NCBI GenBank assembly: GCA_963738425.1
Contig: CAVTWT010000014.1
Coordinates: forward strand, 28,438 to 92,437
Direction: 5' to 3'
From: CADEEN01 sp963738425
GTDB taxonomy: Bacteria > Pseudomonadota > Gammaproteobacteria > Burkholderiales > Burkholderiaceae_C
DNA length: 64,000 nucleotides
Shown: piece by piece, positions 19,776-28,802 of the stretch
Numbering within the stretch: the first letter of the stretch is position 1
How the letters are laid out: each line of letters begins with the position of its first letter
The notes under the pieces: generated by a model
Told to the model about the DNA's origin: nothing
Seen by the model: the letters and a program-made list of their open reading frames with translations, nothing else
Database searches by the model: none
Program-made: the position numbers and the translations under genes

Positions 19776-21475
19776 AGAAGGTGTTGGATCGATTGATGGC
19801 GCGTCAGAACAAGCTGATGGTGCAGCTGAGCGAGCCGGTTCCTCAGCAGCCGGCCAAGCCTGTTGTGCTCGACGCAGCCACGCTCACTGCGCTGCGTGAA
19901 CGTGAGCAGCAGGCCGTCAACACGGCGACACAGCATCTCTCGCAAGGCGATATCGAGTCTGCCGATGCGCTGTTGAGCCCGCACGCCGACTCAGCGCGAT
20001 TCGTGCGTACGCTCACCTTGTTGTCCCGCATCCGCGCCATTCAAGGAAACTACGACGAGGCTCGAGAGTTGCTGTTGCAGGCCGAGGGCATCGATCCAGC
20101 GGACCCTAAGGTGGCCCACTTCATGGCCGAACTGTTGCAGTTGCGTGGCCAGCATCAGGAGGCAATTCAATATCGACGGCGGCTGGCCTACTCCTCCAAG
20201 GACAGTTCACCAACATTGCTCGCCAACCTGATCGTCACGATCTCCAAGGCGACGGCCCGGGCGCCTCGCCCCCCCATTGCGGAAGTGCGTGCCGCAGCAA
20301 GTCGGCTGAAGAGCCTTCCAGATGCGGATCCGGCGGTCTTGACAGAGGCGGCCCAGGCGCTGTTTTCTTTCCCGACGCTCCGCGGAGAAGCGCTGTCTGT
20401 CCTCACCGCCGCCAGCCCCTGCCCTGAAGGCTACAAGGATGTAGAAGCAGAGTGGCTTACCCTGCTTCGCTGGTGCAAACGGTCTGGCGCTGCGCTGCAC
20501 GCGATCTCCGAGGGCGGTGTGCCTGGCCGCCGCCCACAACTGGCCGAGTTGCGAGACGCTGTCATCCATCCGAAATTTCAGTGGTTGCCGACCCTCGACA
20601 ATCATCGCGTCCTGATCTCGGGCATCGCCGCAAGCCGGATCAAGCTCAAGAGTGAGGATGGGGATAGTCCGCTGCTCTTGACCGATGACCGGCGCGCATT
20701 CGTCCGCGTTCCCCAGCATGTGGGACGCGTCACTGGGCCTGCTCTGCTTGTTGGCGGGAGCGGAGCCTACTACCACGATGTCATCGAGTACGTGGGCGCG
20801 CTCGCGGTCGCGGAGTCGCTGGGCTCGGTGGACGATCTCCGGATCATCGTCCCCGAGCGCATGGCACCGCACCAACGCGAACTGCTCAACCTGCTCGGCT
20901 ATGGCGACGACCGCTTGTTAGCCGTGCCTGATGACTTGCCAATATTGTTTGAGCAGATCGCATTTCCTTCACGGCTTGGCGCCGGCGGTGATTGGTTTGA
21001 TCCCTTGTTGCCGGACTGGTATCGGCGGAGATTGGCGGCGAACCGCGGGGGGCTTGGCGCGCGTAAGCTGTACCTGACCAGGGCAGGGACGGCGCGGCGC
21101 CGTCTGCTCAATGAGGAAGACGTCGCAGCAGCGTTTGCCAAGCACGGATACGAATGCATCGCGCCTGAGAGGCTGACCGTCAACGAGCAGATCACCCTCT
21201 TTGCGGGCGCCACGCACATCGCGGGAGCGGCAGGAGCGGCGATGACAAATATGCTTTTCGCGCCGCCTGGTGCGCGACTGACCATGTTGTATAGCCGTCA
21301 TGTCGCACAGGGCCGAGGTGATCTTTACTTCAAGGCCCTGGCTCAGGCCTGTGGTCACGCTGCGAAGATCGTGGAGTGCACGCCTGTACAGGCAGTGACC
21401 GGGCAGCGCTCCATCGATTCGGACCTGCGCGTCGATCTAAGACGGCTGAACGAAGCGCTTGAGTCTGAGGAGTAG
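19772..21475 (+). CDS. TPR protein with C-terminal DUF563 (GT61-type) glycosyltransferase domain
   Basis: A 567-residue cytoplasmic protein. Residues about 45-140 contain TPR-like helices (LSQGDIESADALL, IQGNYDEARELLLQAEGIDPADP). The C-terminal half carries GT61/DUF563 features: SGAYYHDVIEYVGALAVAES, LYLTRAGTARRRLLNEEDV, and FAGATHIAGAAGAAMTNMLFAPPGA. This domain transfers sugars or phosphosugars to glycans. It is the last gene in the overlapping cassette. Its coding bias is less GC-rich than genes before 15 kb. Confidence 0.8.
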   Translation: MKKVLDRLMARQNKLMVQLSEPVPQQPAKPVVLDAATLTALREREQQAVNTATQHLSQGDIESADALLSPHADSARFVRTLTLLSRIRAIQGNYDEARELLLQAEGIDPADPKVAHFMAELLQLRGQHQEAIQYRRRLAYSSKDSSPTLLANLIVTISKATARAPRPPIAEVRAAASRLKSLPDADPAVLTEAAQALFSFPTLRGEALSVLTAASPCPEGYKDVEAEWLTLLRWCKRSGAALHAISEGGVPGRRPQLAELRDAVIHPKFQWLPTLDNHRVLISGIAASRIKLKSEDGDSPLLLTDDRRAFVRVPQHVGRVTGPALLVGGSGAYYHDVIEYVGALAVAESLGSVDDLRIIVPERMAPHQRELLNLLGYGDDRLLAVPDDLPILFEQIAFPSRLGAGGDWFDPLLPDWYRRRLAANRGGLGARKLYLTRAGTARRRLLNEEDVAAAFAKHGYECIAPERLTVNEQITLFAGATHIAGAAGAAMTNMLFAPPGARLTMLYSRHVAQGRGDLYFKALAQACGHAAKIVECTPVQAVTGQRSIDSDLRVDLRRLNEALESEE

Positions 21476-21537
21476 CTCTGTCGAGCAGAGGCAGCCGCGC
21501 CCTGCGGTATTCTTGAGCGGATGACCGCACGAAGCAC

Positions 21538-23238
21538 ATGAAGCTAATCTGGCTTGGACGAGGAATCAGCGGCAATGCGGCATCTGGGTTCCGCTCGAGT
21601 CTGGCCTCGAACCGGTATCGGGCCATCATCCCCGCACTGGAACTGCGCAGGCTCGGCTATGACGCAGACGTCGTTGACGTGCCCGCCTGGAGTCAGCTGA
21701 ACCTGCCATCACTGGGCTCGGAAGATGTGGTGGTTGTGGCCAAGTTCCTTCCATTCGAGTCCGCCGCGCGGACAACCATGGAGGGTCAAGCCCTCTTGGC
21801 AAGAGTGACACGGTGGAAAAATGCAGGTCAGCTGGTGATTGCAGACTTCTGCGATGACCACTTCTCGGATGACCAACTTGGAAGCACGTGGCGTGCCCTT
21901 GCTGCCGCGGCCTCCGTTTGCACGTCCGGCACTGAGGAGATGGCGCAACGCGTGACAGCGCAAACTGGGGCGCCCGTCATTGTGATCGGCGACCCCGTGG
22001 GATCGGAGTTGGGGCAGCCGCAGGCGTTCCGGCAACTGGGATTGGCCGAGAAGCTGATGAGATCGGCACTCACCAGCGCGCGCAAGCACCGCTTGCGTTT
22101 TGCTTGGTACGGCGACGTGTCGAACTTTCCGCCTTTGCAGCGTTGGGTCCAGTCTCTCATTCCATTGGCCTCGCGTCAGCCGTGGTGGCTTGGTGTCGTC
22201 ACCCGTCGCCACGACGGCGTGGATCGGTTCGTGAACGAGTTCAACGCAAGGCACGGCGCAGCAGCGCAGATCGAATTCTTCGATTGGTCAGAGGAGACTC
22301 AGTCGAGCGTCGTTGCCGGAGCGCACATTGTTCTTGTCCCGAGCGATCCTGCCGACAGCCGTAAAGCAGTCAAGACAAGCAACCGAGTTGTAGACGCCAT
22401 CCATGCTGGGCGCCACGTGATCGCTTCGCCGTTGCCGTCATATCGACCTTTCGAAGACTTCGTCGACTTGGCAGAAGACCCCGTTGAAGCCGTACTGCAG
22501 CACGTGAATCGTCCTGATGCCGTAGTTGAGAGGATCAAGCGAGGGCAAGCGGCGGTGGCAAGTTTGGCCGCCCCTGAGGTCATTGCACGAAGGTGGCTGG
22601 AGACGGTATCGGCTGCGAGAGCGGTGACGGGCGCCGACGAGCGGAGCGCACGGTCAGGCGCCTCGCCGTCGGCTGGTGGATCAATCACCCCAGACGCAGA
22701 GCGCGTGCGCGAGCCGGTTCGCCTGAATCTCGGGTGCGGAGACAAGATACTGCCAGGCTTCATCAACGTCGATGTGGTCGAGGCGCGCGCCGGCATGAGG
22801 CCCGACGTCATCTGCGACCTGCACCAATTGACCCCCTTCCCCGACGACTACGCTGACGAGATCATGGCTGTGCACGTCGTCGAGCACTTTTGGCGTTGGG
22901 AAGTGGAAGCCGTACTCCGCGAATGGGTGCGCGTATTGCGTCCGGGTGGGCGCATGGTTCTCGAATGCCCGAATCTTCGCAGCGCTTGCGAGACCTTCCT
23001 GGCCAATCCGGTCGCGGGGTCCCGAGGGGATCTCGATGGCCAGCGCACCATGTGGGTCTTTTATGGAGACCCCAGGTGGAAGGATCCACTCATGGTGCAT
23101 CGTTGGGGCTACACGCCGGAAAGTCTCGCGTTGCTGATGGCTTCGGTTGGCCTGGAAAACCCGCGACAACAGCCCGCCCAGTACAAGCTTCGTGAGCCTC
23201 GAGACATGCGCGTGGTTGCTGAGAAGCCGGCGAAGTAG
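21538..23238 (+). CDS. Fused glycosyltransferase and SAM-dependent methyltransferase
   Basis: A 566-residue two-part protein. Residues 1 to about 360 look like a GT-B (GT4-like) glycosyltransferase: SGFRSSLASNRYRAIIPALE, HRLRFAWYGDVSNFPPLQRW, and a donor-site-like SSVVAGAHIVLVPSDP...SNRVVDAIHAGRHVIASP. A linker of about 35 residues follows. The last 170 residues are a methyltransferase (VRLNLGCGDKILPGFINVDV, AVHVVEHFWRWEVEAVL, RVLRPGGRMVLECPN). The methyltransferase may cap or terminate the chain made by the first domain. Confidence 0.8.
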   Translation: MKLIWLGRGISGNAASGFRSSLASNRYRAIIPALELRRLGYDADVVDVPAWSQLNLPSLGSEDVVVVAKFLPFESAARTTMEGQALLARVTRWKNAGQLVIADFCDDHFSDDQLGSTWRALAAAASVCTSGTEEMAQRVTAQTGAPVIVIGDPVGSELGQPQAFRQLGLAEKLMRSALTSARKHRLRFAWYGDVSNFPPLQRWVQSLIPLASRQPWWLGVVTRRHDGVDRFVNEFNARHGAAAQIEFFDWSEETQSSVVAGAHIVLVPSDPADSRKAVKTSNRVVDAIHAGRHVIASPLPSYRPFEDFVDLAEDPVEAVLQHVNRPDAVVERIKRGQAAVASLAAPEVIARRWLETVSAARAVTGADERSARSGASPSAGGSITPDAERVREPVRLNLGCGDKILPGFINVDVVEARAGMRPDVICDLHQLTPFPDDYADEIMAVHVVEHFWRWEVEAVLREWVRVLRPGGRMVLECPNLRSACETFLANPVAGSRGDLDGQRTMWVFYGDPRWKDPLMVHRWGYTPESLALLMASVGLENPRQQPAQYKLREPRDMRVVAEKPAK

Positions 23239-23293
23239 ATGCGACGCTCTACGTAGCGCCGTTGGACGAACTGCCTGAACGCAAGCGCAACCC

Positions 23294-24793
23294 ATGGAAG
23301 CAGAAAAGGCGCTGGCCGACGCCCACCGACTGATTTCGAGCGGAGACCGTGTCGAGGCACTCAGCCACTTGCGCCGCGTGGGACTGGACGCCCAGATTCC
23401 ACCGCGGCTGCTTTATGAGTGGGGCTGCGTTCACGCCGACTGTGGCGATCGTGACGGTGCTCGCGCCTGGTGGCAGAGGGCCGTCAGCAGCGATAGAGGG
23501 GGGCCCATCGACCCGCGCGCGGCCAATGAGTTGGCTGTCAACATGCTGCGTGTCGGGGATCTCAACGGAGCGTTGGCGCTCATTGAACTCGCACTGGACC
23601 TTGCGCCGCAGTTGGTCGCAGCGTGGATCAACCGCGGTATTGCACTGGCGGGCCTCGGTGATGCCGCAGCGGGACAATCCGCCTTCGAGCATGCGCTGGC
23701 GCTGGAGCCTGACAACACGGAGGCATTGCGCAACCTCGTAAGCGCCCTCGATGATCAGGGTAAGCGCAGTCAAGCTGAGGCGGCGTTGGACAGGTACCTG
23801 CGCGCGGCGCCGAACGCGGCTGATGCCATCTTCCTTCGCGGTATCGAGCGCTTGCGGCGCGGCGAGCTGACCCACGGTTGGCCGGACTATGAACAGCGTT
23901 GGGCACGGCTGGGTTCACCCAGGCGGCTCAAGGGCGTGCCTCTCTGGTCTGGCGACACCTTGGCCGGCAGGCGGATACTCGTCATCGACGAGCAGGGCCT
24001 TGGCGAGCAACTGACATTTGCTTCGTGCATTCCATCGTTGGTCGAGCGCGGCGCGCAGGTCACATTGCGCTGTGCGCCCAAGCTGAAGCAGCTCTTCGCG
24101 GACTCGTTTGCCGGCGTGGAGGTTGTCGCGGCGGGGGCCGACGACGGCCAGCTTTCACGGCGGCGTTTCGAGTTTCAAATCTCGATGGGCAGTCTGCCTG
24201 GCCTTGTCTGGCCATCATGGGACTGCTTCGCACCGCCCCGGCCATTGCTGCGCCCGACACCGCTGCGACAGCGTCACTGGCGCGAGCAGGTGGAACGACT
24301 CGGCCCCGGACTGAAGGTCGGTCTGTCTTGGCAAGGCGGGTCATCGCTGAGCGGCGCGCGCCTGAGGTCAATTGACCTGGCGAAGTGCGATCGTCTCCTC
24401 GCAATGCCTGGCATTCACTTCGTCAGCCTGCAGTACCACGATTGCCTACACGAGATCGCAGCCACCGAGCGCCGTACCGGGCGACGACTTCATCACTGGC
24501 CTGAGGCTTTGGGCGACTACGCTGAAACTGCGGCGCTTGTATCGACCCTGGATGTCGTCATCAGTGTCGCGACTGCGCTCGTCCGTCTGTGCAACGCCAT
24601 CGAAAAGGACGTTTGGGTGTTGGTGCCCGTATCAGCGGACTGGGTCTATCAACGCGACGGGGCAACCACGCCGTGGTTGCCCCGAGCTCGCTTGTTCAGA
24701 CAAGAAGCCGCAATGCAGTGGGAGACAGAACTGGACTGCGTTGCGGCGCATTTGCGCGAACTTGCAGCGTCCCGGTCAGAGCCCCCGAGTTGA
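23294..24793 (+). CDS. TPR protein with GT9/GT41-like glycosyltransferase domain
   Basis: A 499-residue protein. The N-terminal 190 residues have TPR repeats (LNGALALIELALDLAPQLVA, AAWINRGIALAGLGDAAAGQ). The C-terminal region has the GT-B pattern ILVIDEQGLGEQLTFASCIP, KVGLSWQGGSS and DVVISVATALVRLCNAIEKD, as in TPR glycosyltransferases often found beside flagellin or pilin genes. A degenerate paralogue lies at 26404-28682 on the other strand (compare VLAEQGLGDQVMFASCLPDL). It may modify a surface protein. Confidence 0.8.
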   Translation: MEAEKALADAHRLISSGDRVEALSHLRRVGLDAQIPPRLLYEWGCVHADCGDRDGARAWWQRAVSSDRGGPIDPRAANELAVNMLRVGDLNGALALIELALDLAPQLVAAWINRGIALAGLGDAAAGQSAFEHALALEPDNTEALRNLVSALDDQGKRSQAEAALDRYLRAAPNAADAIFLRGIERLRRGELTHGWPDYEQRWARLGSPRRLKGVPLWSGDTLAGRRILVIDEQGLGEQLTFASCIPSLVERGAQVTLRCAPKLKQLFADSFAGVEVVAAGADDGQLSRRRFEFQISMGSLPGLVWPSWDCFAPPRPLLRPTPLRQRHWREQVERLGPGLKVGLSWQGGSSLSGARLRSIDLAKCDRLLAMPGIHFVSLQYHDCLHEIAATERRTGRRLHHWPEALGDYAETAALVSTLDVVISVATALVRLCNAIEKDVWVLVPVSADWVYQRDGATTPWLPRARLFRQEAAMQWETELDCVAAHLRELAASRSEPPS

Positions 24794-24814
24794 GGAAGCT
24801 CTCCGGCAGCAAGC

Positions 24815-25156
24815 CTACTTGTCCTGGGGCGGAGGCATCCCACCGCGGCTAAGGTGGACGACGACCGCTTCGGTCGCCATGTCAACGAAGTCCTTCTGAT
24901 ACCCGAGCGACGTCAGTTGCCACCGAAACTCATTGCCGAGCGTGGCCTTGCCGACCACGCCCAACTTGTGCTCGGATTGAAACTCGAGCGCCTTGCGACA
25001 GACGTCCTCGACGATGCGCGTCAATCGATTGACCGAGGGGCGTTTGCCGGCCTCCTGTTCGAGGGCCGGCGGGTAGCGCATGGCGATGTCGTCTGCGAGA
25101 CTCCTTGCGAAGTCCTTGACGGGGGCGCGACTGAACCAGTTGGTCAAGATATTCAT
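24815..25156 (-). CDS. Small hypothetical protein downstream of pilin gene
   Basis: The frame extends up to 25240, but the ATG at 25156 (MNILTNWFSRAPVKDFARSL) is the more likely start, giving 113 residues. It is soluble and mostly helical, with charged stretches (EQEAGKRPSVNRLTRIVEDV) and no recognised domain. It lies between the TPR-glycosyltransferase and the first pilin gene, convergent with the former. No strong ribosome binding site is visible. I do not recognise the family. Confidence 0.55.
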   Translation of the reverse strand: MNILTNWFSRAPVKDFARSLADDIAMRYPPALEQEAGKRPSVNRLTRIVEDVCRKALEFQSEHKLGVVGKATLGNEFRWQLTSLGYQKDFVDMATEAVVVHLSRGGMPPPQDK

Positions 25157-25246
25157 AGCGGATGCGGGCGTGTTGGACGCCGTGCCGAGCTTACGCCAAG
25201 CGATGAACAGCGGACGACCGTCAAAGCCCAGCATCGTCAAGAAATG

Positions 25247-25272
25247 ACAAGAGGCGCCGCGGCGCCTCTTGT
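25247..25272 (-). terminator. Terminator of pilin gene 1
   Basis: A perfect 26-base palindrome centred on GGCGCCGCGGCGCC, located just after the corrected pilin 1 stop. Its T/A flanks are on the plus-strand right side (TTTCAT). A near-identical hairpin follows pilin gene 2. Confidence 0.7.
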
Positions 25273-25292
25273 TTCATGCAGAGATGCCGCGA

Positions 25293-25701
25293 TCAGGTAC
25301 CGCGGCAGCTCGACGGCATGTACTTCAACGGCGTGCCGGTGCAGCTCCATTCCGCCGTCGTCCCGTTCCAGCTCGGCGTCAGGTTGAGCGAAATCCCGGT
25401 GGTGCCGAGCGAACGCCGTGCCATTGACGTTGATCTGGCCGGCGGCGGTCGTCGAACCGCTGCGGATCAGCCGAGTCGGCTCGATGCTGAGGATCGCCAG
25501 AGCGGCGCAGCCGGCGTTGAGCTGGCAGCCCTCGGTGATCGACGTGCGGGCGGCCGACGCGCCGAGGATCAGTTCCGACACGCGCGAGCGGATGGTGTAG
25601 TCCTGGTAGGCGGGCAGTGCGATCGCCGCCAGGATGCCGATGATGGCCACCACGATCATCAATTCGATGAGCGTGAAGCCGCGTTGCATGGATCTCTTCA
25701 T
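25293..25701 (-). pseudogene. pilA: Type IV major pilin, copy 1 (frameshifted near the C-terminus)
   Basis: The start MKRSMQRGFTLIELMIVVAI is a class III type IV prepilin leader: cleavage after Gly8, then FTLIE with the conserved Glu, then the hydrophobic helix. An excellent Shine-Dalgarno (AAAGGAGAG) precedes it. The body contains EGCQLNAGC. After NGTAF the frame breaks at about 25404-25410. Continuing one frame over restores GTTGISLNLTPSWNGTTAEW and a stop at 25293-25295, giving about 135 residues with a C-terminal disulfide pair (EWSC, SSC). Read literally, the protein runs on to 154 residues with an unrelated tail. Copy 2 carries the same break. Confidence 0.85.
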
Positions 25702-25839
25702 GGTGTTCTCTCTCCTTTGCGAAAGTTGAAGGGTGTGGAACCGACTTACTGCAAAGGGCGGGCCAGCGCGTTAGTGACAAAGTGCGCGCCTGCCTTGCAC
25801 CATAGCATGCAGTCGCGCGAAGCCCAGGCGGGAAGCGAA

Positions 25840-25861
25840 AAGAGGCGCCGCAGCGCCTCTT
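25840..25861 (-). terminator. Terminator of pilin gene 2
   Basis: Inverted repeat AAGAGGCGC/GCGCCTCTT at 25840-25848 and 25853-25861. On the minus strand it is followed by TTTTCG. It is nearly the same hairpin as after pilin 1, so it was duplicated with the gene. Confidence 0.75.
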
Positions 25862-25883
25862 GTTTCATACATAGGTGACGCGA

Positions 25884-26293
25884 TCAGGTGCCGCGGCAGC
25901 TCGAAGGCATGTACTTCAACGGCGTGCCGGTGCAGCTCCATTCCGCCGTCGTCCCGTTCCAGCTCGGCGTCAGGTTGAGCGAAATCCCTGTGGTGCCGAG
26001 CGAACGCCGTGCCATTGACGTTGATCTGGCCGGCGGCGGTCGTCGAACCGCTGAGGATCAGCCGAGTCGGCTCGATGCTGAGGATCGCCAGAGCCGGCGC
26101 AGCCGGCGTTGAGCTGGCAGCCCTCGGTGATCGACGTGCGGGCGGCCGACGCGCCGAGGATCAGTTCCGACACGCGCGAGCGGATGGTGTAGTCCTGGTA
26201 GGCCGGCAGCGCGATCGCCGCCAGGATGCCGATGATGGCCACCACGATCATCAATTCGATGAGCGTGAAGCCGCGTTGCATGGATCTCTTCAT
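25884..26293 (-). pseudogene. pilA: Type IV major pilin, copy 2 (two frameshifts)
   Basis: It is almost identical to copy 1 over about 410 bases, with only a handful of substitutions, and has the same leader and helix (MQRGFTLIELMIVVAIIGIL). It shares the break after NGTAF. It has one further extra base near 26095 (GCCGGCTCTGG against GCCGCTCTGG in copy 1), which puts the protein out of frame after NAGCA. Correcting both restores the same C-terminal sequence, with stop 25884-25886. Upstream spacing differs from copy 1, so the promoters are not identical. It is a recent tandem duplication or is maintained by gene conversion. Confidence 0.85.
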
Positions 26294-26403
26294 TTGTTGA
26301 CGTCCTGGGTGGTTTGTGGAAGACCGCCGTGATGGCAGCAAGCGCCGGGCCGCCCGGGGACTGACAATCCGCGTCAAATTCGATTGACACTACGTGACAC
26401 GAG

Positions 26404-27506
26404 TCACGACGCGTCGGCGCGTGATGACCCTCCCGCCGTAGCCCAAGACGACATTTCTTGGCTTATGCGCTGAACCACTGCAGGCCAGTCGCCTGCATGC
26501 GGCTGGCGAAACACGCGTGAACTCGGATACCAGGGCATGCTCTCAAAGTGCAGTCCGTAGCGCCACTCGGGAACGTGAGGCGCCATCACCCATACCGGAC
26601 GACCCAAAGCGCCCGCGTAATGCACCGTCGTGTTACAAACGGTGATCACCAGATCGAGCGCGGAAATGAGCGCCGCAAAATTCGTCCAGGTCTTTGATCG
26701 CCTCGGGCCAGTAGTGCGCCTTCAGACCCGGCGGCTGCAGCAGCGGCTAGATCTGCTGCCGAACGTCGCCGTACTGCAGGCACACCAGGTCGGCGTTGCA
26801 CGCCTGGCCAATGGGCACGAATCGTTGATTGCCATCGTTCGCAAGCCCCTGGCGCGTGACCTCGGTGCCACCGCGCCAGGAGATGCCGATCTTCGGCCGC
26901 CGGCCCAGGACCGCCAGTTCGTTCTGCCAATGCGCGACCCGTTCGGCGGATGCCGAAGGTAGCCGCGATGCTGCGGAAAGGCGGCTGCGCTCGCGCCGGA
27001 CATAGCGCGGCAGGTCCCCCATCGCCACGAAGTAGTCCACCGCGCCGAGCTCGGTGACCCAGGCAAAGGCGTTGTCCTGCTTCGTCGCGATGACCTCGCA
27101 CATAGGGAAGGACCGTTCGATCGTCGGCGCGACGCGATCGACGACTTCGACGATGGTCCGTGCCGGGCCGAGCGTCAGCAAATCCGGCAAGCAGGATGCA
27201 AACATGACTTGGTCGCCCAGCCCTTGCTCGGCAAGCACGAGGATGGTCTTGCCGGCCAGCGGCTGGCCACGCCAGAGCGGAAAAGGGCAGCATCCTGACA
27301 GTGCGCCACCGAAGCGAGGTGCCTGAAGGCATAGTCGTCCCAGCCCTCGGCGAAACGCTCGTTCAGTAGGTGGATCGTCGCGCGAGGAAACCGCCGCGCG
27401 GGTTCGTTCAGGGTGCAAGTCCACGGCCGCGTCGAGCAACGGCAACGCCTCGTCATGCCGGCCCAGATAGGTTAGCGCATGGATGCGCAGGCCCCTCAAC
27501 TGCAGC
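26404..27506 (-). pseudogene. Degenerate GT9-like glycosyltransferase (C-terminal part of TPR-glycosyltransferase)
   Basis: Joined across frames, this encodes TPR end, then WRGQPLAGKTILVLAEQGLG, RPKIGISWRGG, and TVHYAGALGRPVWVMAPHVP, a GT-B glycosyltransferase like the intact gene at 23294. Visible lesions are: loss of frame at the junction with the TPR gene upstream (about 27507), a shift and back-shift at about 27410 and 27290, an in-frame TAG (CTA on plus strand, 26747-26749), and an extra base in the A4 run at 26677-26680. It was probably the C-terminal half of one protein of about 750 residues with the TPR gene 27507-28682. It is probably non-functional. Confidence 0.8.
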
Positions 27507-28682
27507 TCAGTCGGACGAGTCCTCGGCGATGATCTCGTCGCTCAAGGCCAGCGCTTCGGCGTATCGGCATTGGCTGATCCAAGCGTCCGCCAGCAGCCCT
27601 TTGATCCGGATGCTCGGTTGTAACTTATAGGCGCGCTCTAGAAGGGCGCCGGCATCGGCGAAGCGCTTCTGCACGTCACGTATTGCGGCCATTGCCAGAA
27701 GCAGCGGCACGTCGTCGGGCCGGCGTTCCAGCGCTTCCGCCACCAGCGGCTTGGCGAGCTTGAACTCTTGTGCTTGCACTAGGGCGCGACCCAGGCGAGC
27801 GATGATCTGCACGTCTCCTGGGTGCCGAGCGCGAAAGGCTTCGAGGACGTCGATGCCGCTCTGTGCATCTCCGGTGGCGCGGTACAGCTCGTACATCTCG
27901 ACGGCGACTGCCACATCGTCAGGCCTTTCGGCCAGCAAAGACTCGCAGCCGTCCAAGGCAGCAGTCAGCTCCTGACGCTGAGCCAGATCGCGCACACGCT
28001 TCAACGCTTCGCAGATCGGCAACTCGTCGGCCTCTGCCCTTACAGGCTTGGCAACTTCGTCGTCGCTTGGTGCCGAGGAGTCCGACAGCAGATGAGCATG
28101 CTCCTTCGCTTGCTGGAACTGGGGGTCCAACGCGACGGCGCGTTCGAAAGCTGCCCGCGCTCGCGGCAAGTAGCCGAGCGCATGAAGCGCAATGCCGAGG
28201 TTATTCCACGCGTACTTGTCCGACGGATCTAGCCGTGTGGCACGCGAAAGTGCATTGTCGGCCTGCACGTAGTTCTTCATTTCGACATGGCACAAGCCGA
28301 GCTGCGCATACAGGGCCGCGTGCGTCCCGTTATTGGCAGCAAACTGCGCGTGTCGCAACGCCGAATCCAGTTCGCCTTTCGCGTGCAATACCAGGGAGAG
28401 GCCGTAGTGCGCTTCACTGAGTCCAGGCGCTTGCGCCGCCGCCGCCTTGAAAAACTCGAGCGCCTCTTCGTCGCGCCGCTCATGGAATGCAATCTCGCCC
28501 TGTAGACACAGGGCCTGCACCTCCCGGTTCGCGATGTCTTCAGCCAGGACCTTCACCGCGGCGGATGCTTCAATCAGCTTGCCTTGGGAGATCATTTCGC
28601 GCACCTGGGCCGGTGTGTATCGCTTGGACGCGGCGCCGGCACTCTTCCTGAGGCTGCGCAGAGCGTTTCCGATCAATCCCAT
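27507..28682 (-). CDS. TPR-repeat protein, N-terminal half of a broken TPR-glycosyltransferase
   Basis: An intact 391-residue frame with many TPR units (HYGLSLVLHAKGELDSALRH, YAWNNLGIALHALGYLPRAR, VYKL-type ends). It starts MGLIGNALRSLRKSAGAASK. Deleting one base at the stop (around 27507) would continue as ELQLRGLRIHALTYLGRHDE, another TPR, into the glycosyltransferase remnant. So it is best read as the surviving N-terminal part of a larger gene. A free TPR protein may still be made. It is divergent from the pilin accessory gene at 28803. Confidence 0.75.
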   Translation of the reverse strand: MGLIGNALRSLRKSAGAASKRYTPAQVREMISQGKLIEASAAVKVLAEDIANREVQALCLQGEIAFHERRDEEALEFFKAAAAQAPGLSEAHYGLSLVLHAKGELDSALRHAQFAANNGTHAALYAQLGLCHVEMKNYVQADNALSRATRLDPSDKYAWNNLGIALHALGYLPRARAAFERAVALDPQFQQAKEHAHLLSDSSAPSDDEVAKPVRAEADELPICEALKRVRDLAQRQELTAALDGCESLLAERPDDVAVAVEMYELYRATGDAQSGIDVLEAFRARHPGDVQIIARLGRALVQAQEFKLAKPLVAEALERRPDDVPLLLAMAAIRDVQKRFADAGALLERAYKLQPSIRIKGLLADAWISQCRYAEALALSDEIIAEDSSD

Positions 28683-28802
28683 TTCATTCTCGTGAGCTCC
28701 GTCACTCCTTTACCAGCCGCCGTCATTGCTTCACCGCCACTGGTCGGATGGGGCGTGAGGCACACTTGACCCGATCAATTGCACGCTGCAACTCCTCTCA
28801 TC

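Noticed and set aside
26393..26408. Small inverted repeat CGTGAC/GTCACG as a pilin 2 operator
   Set aside because: Only a 6-bp stem, not repeated at pilin 1, and too weak to support.
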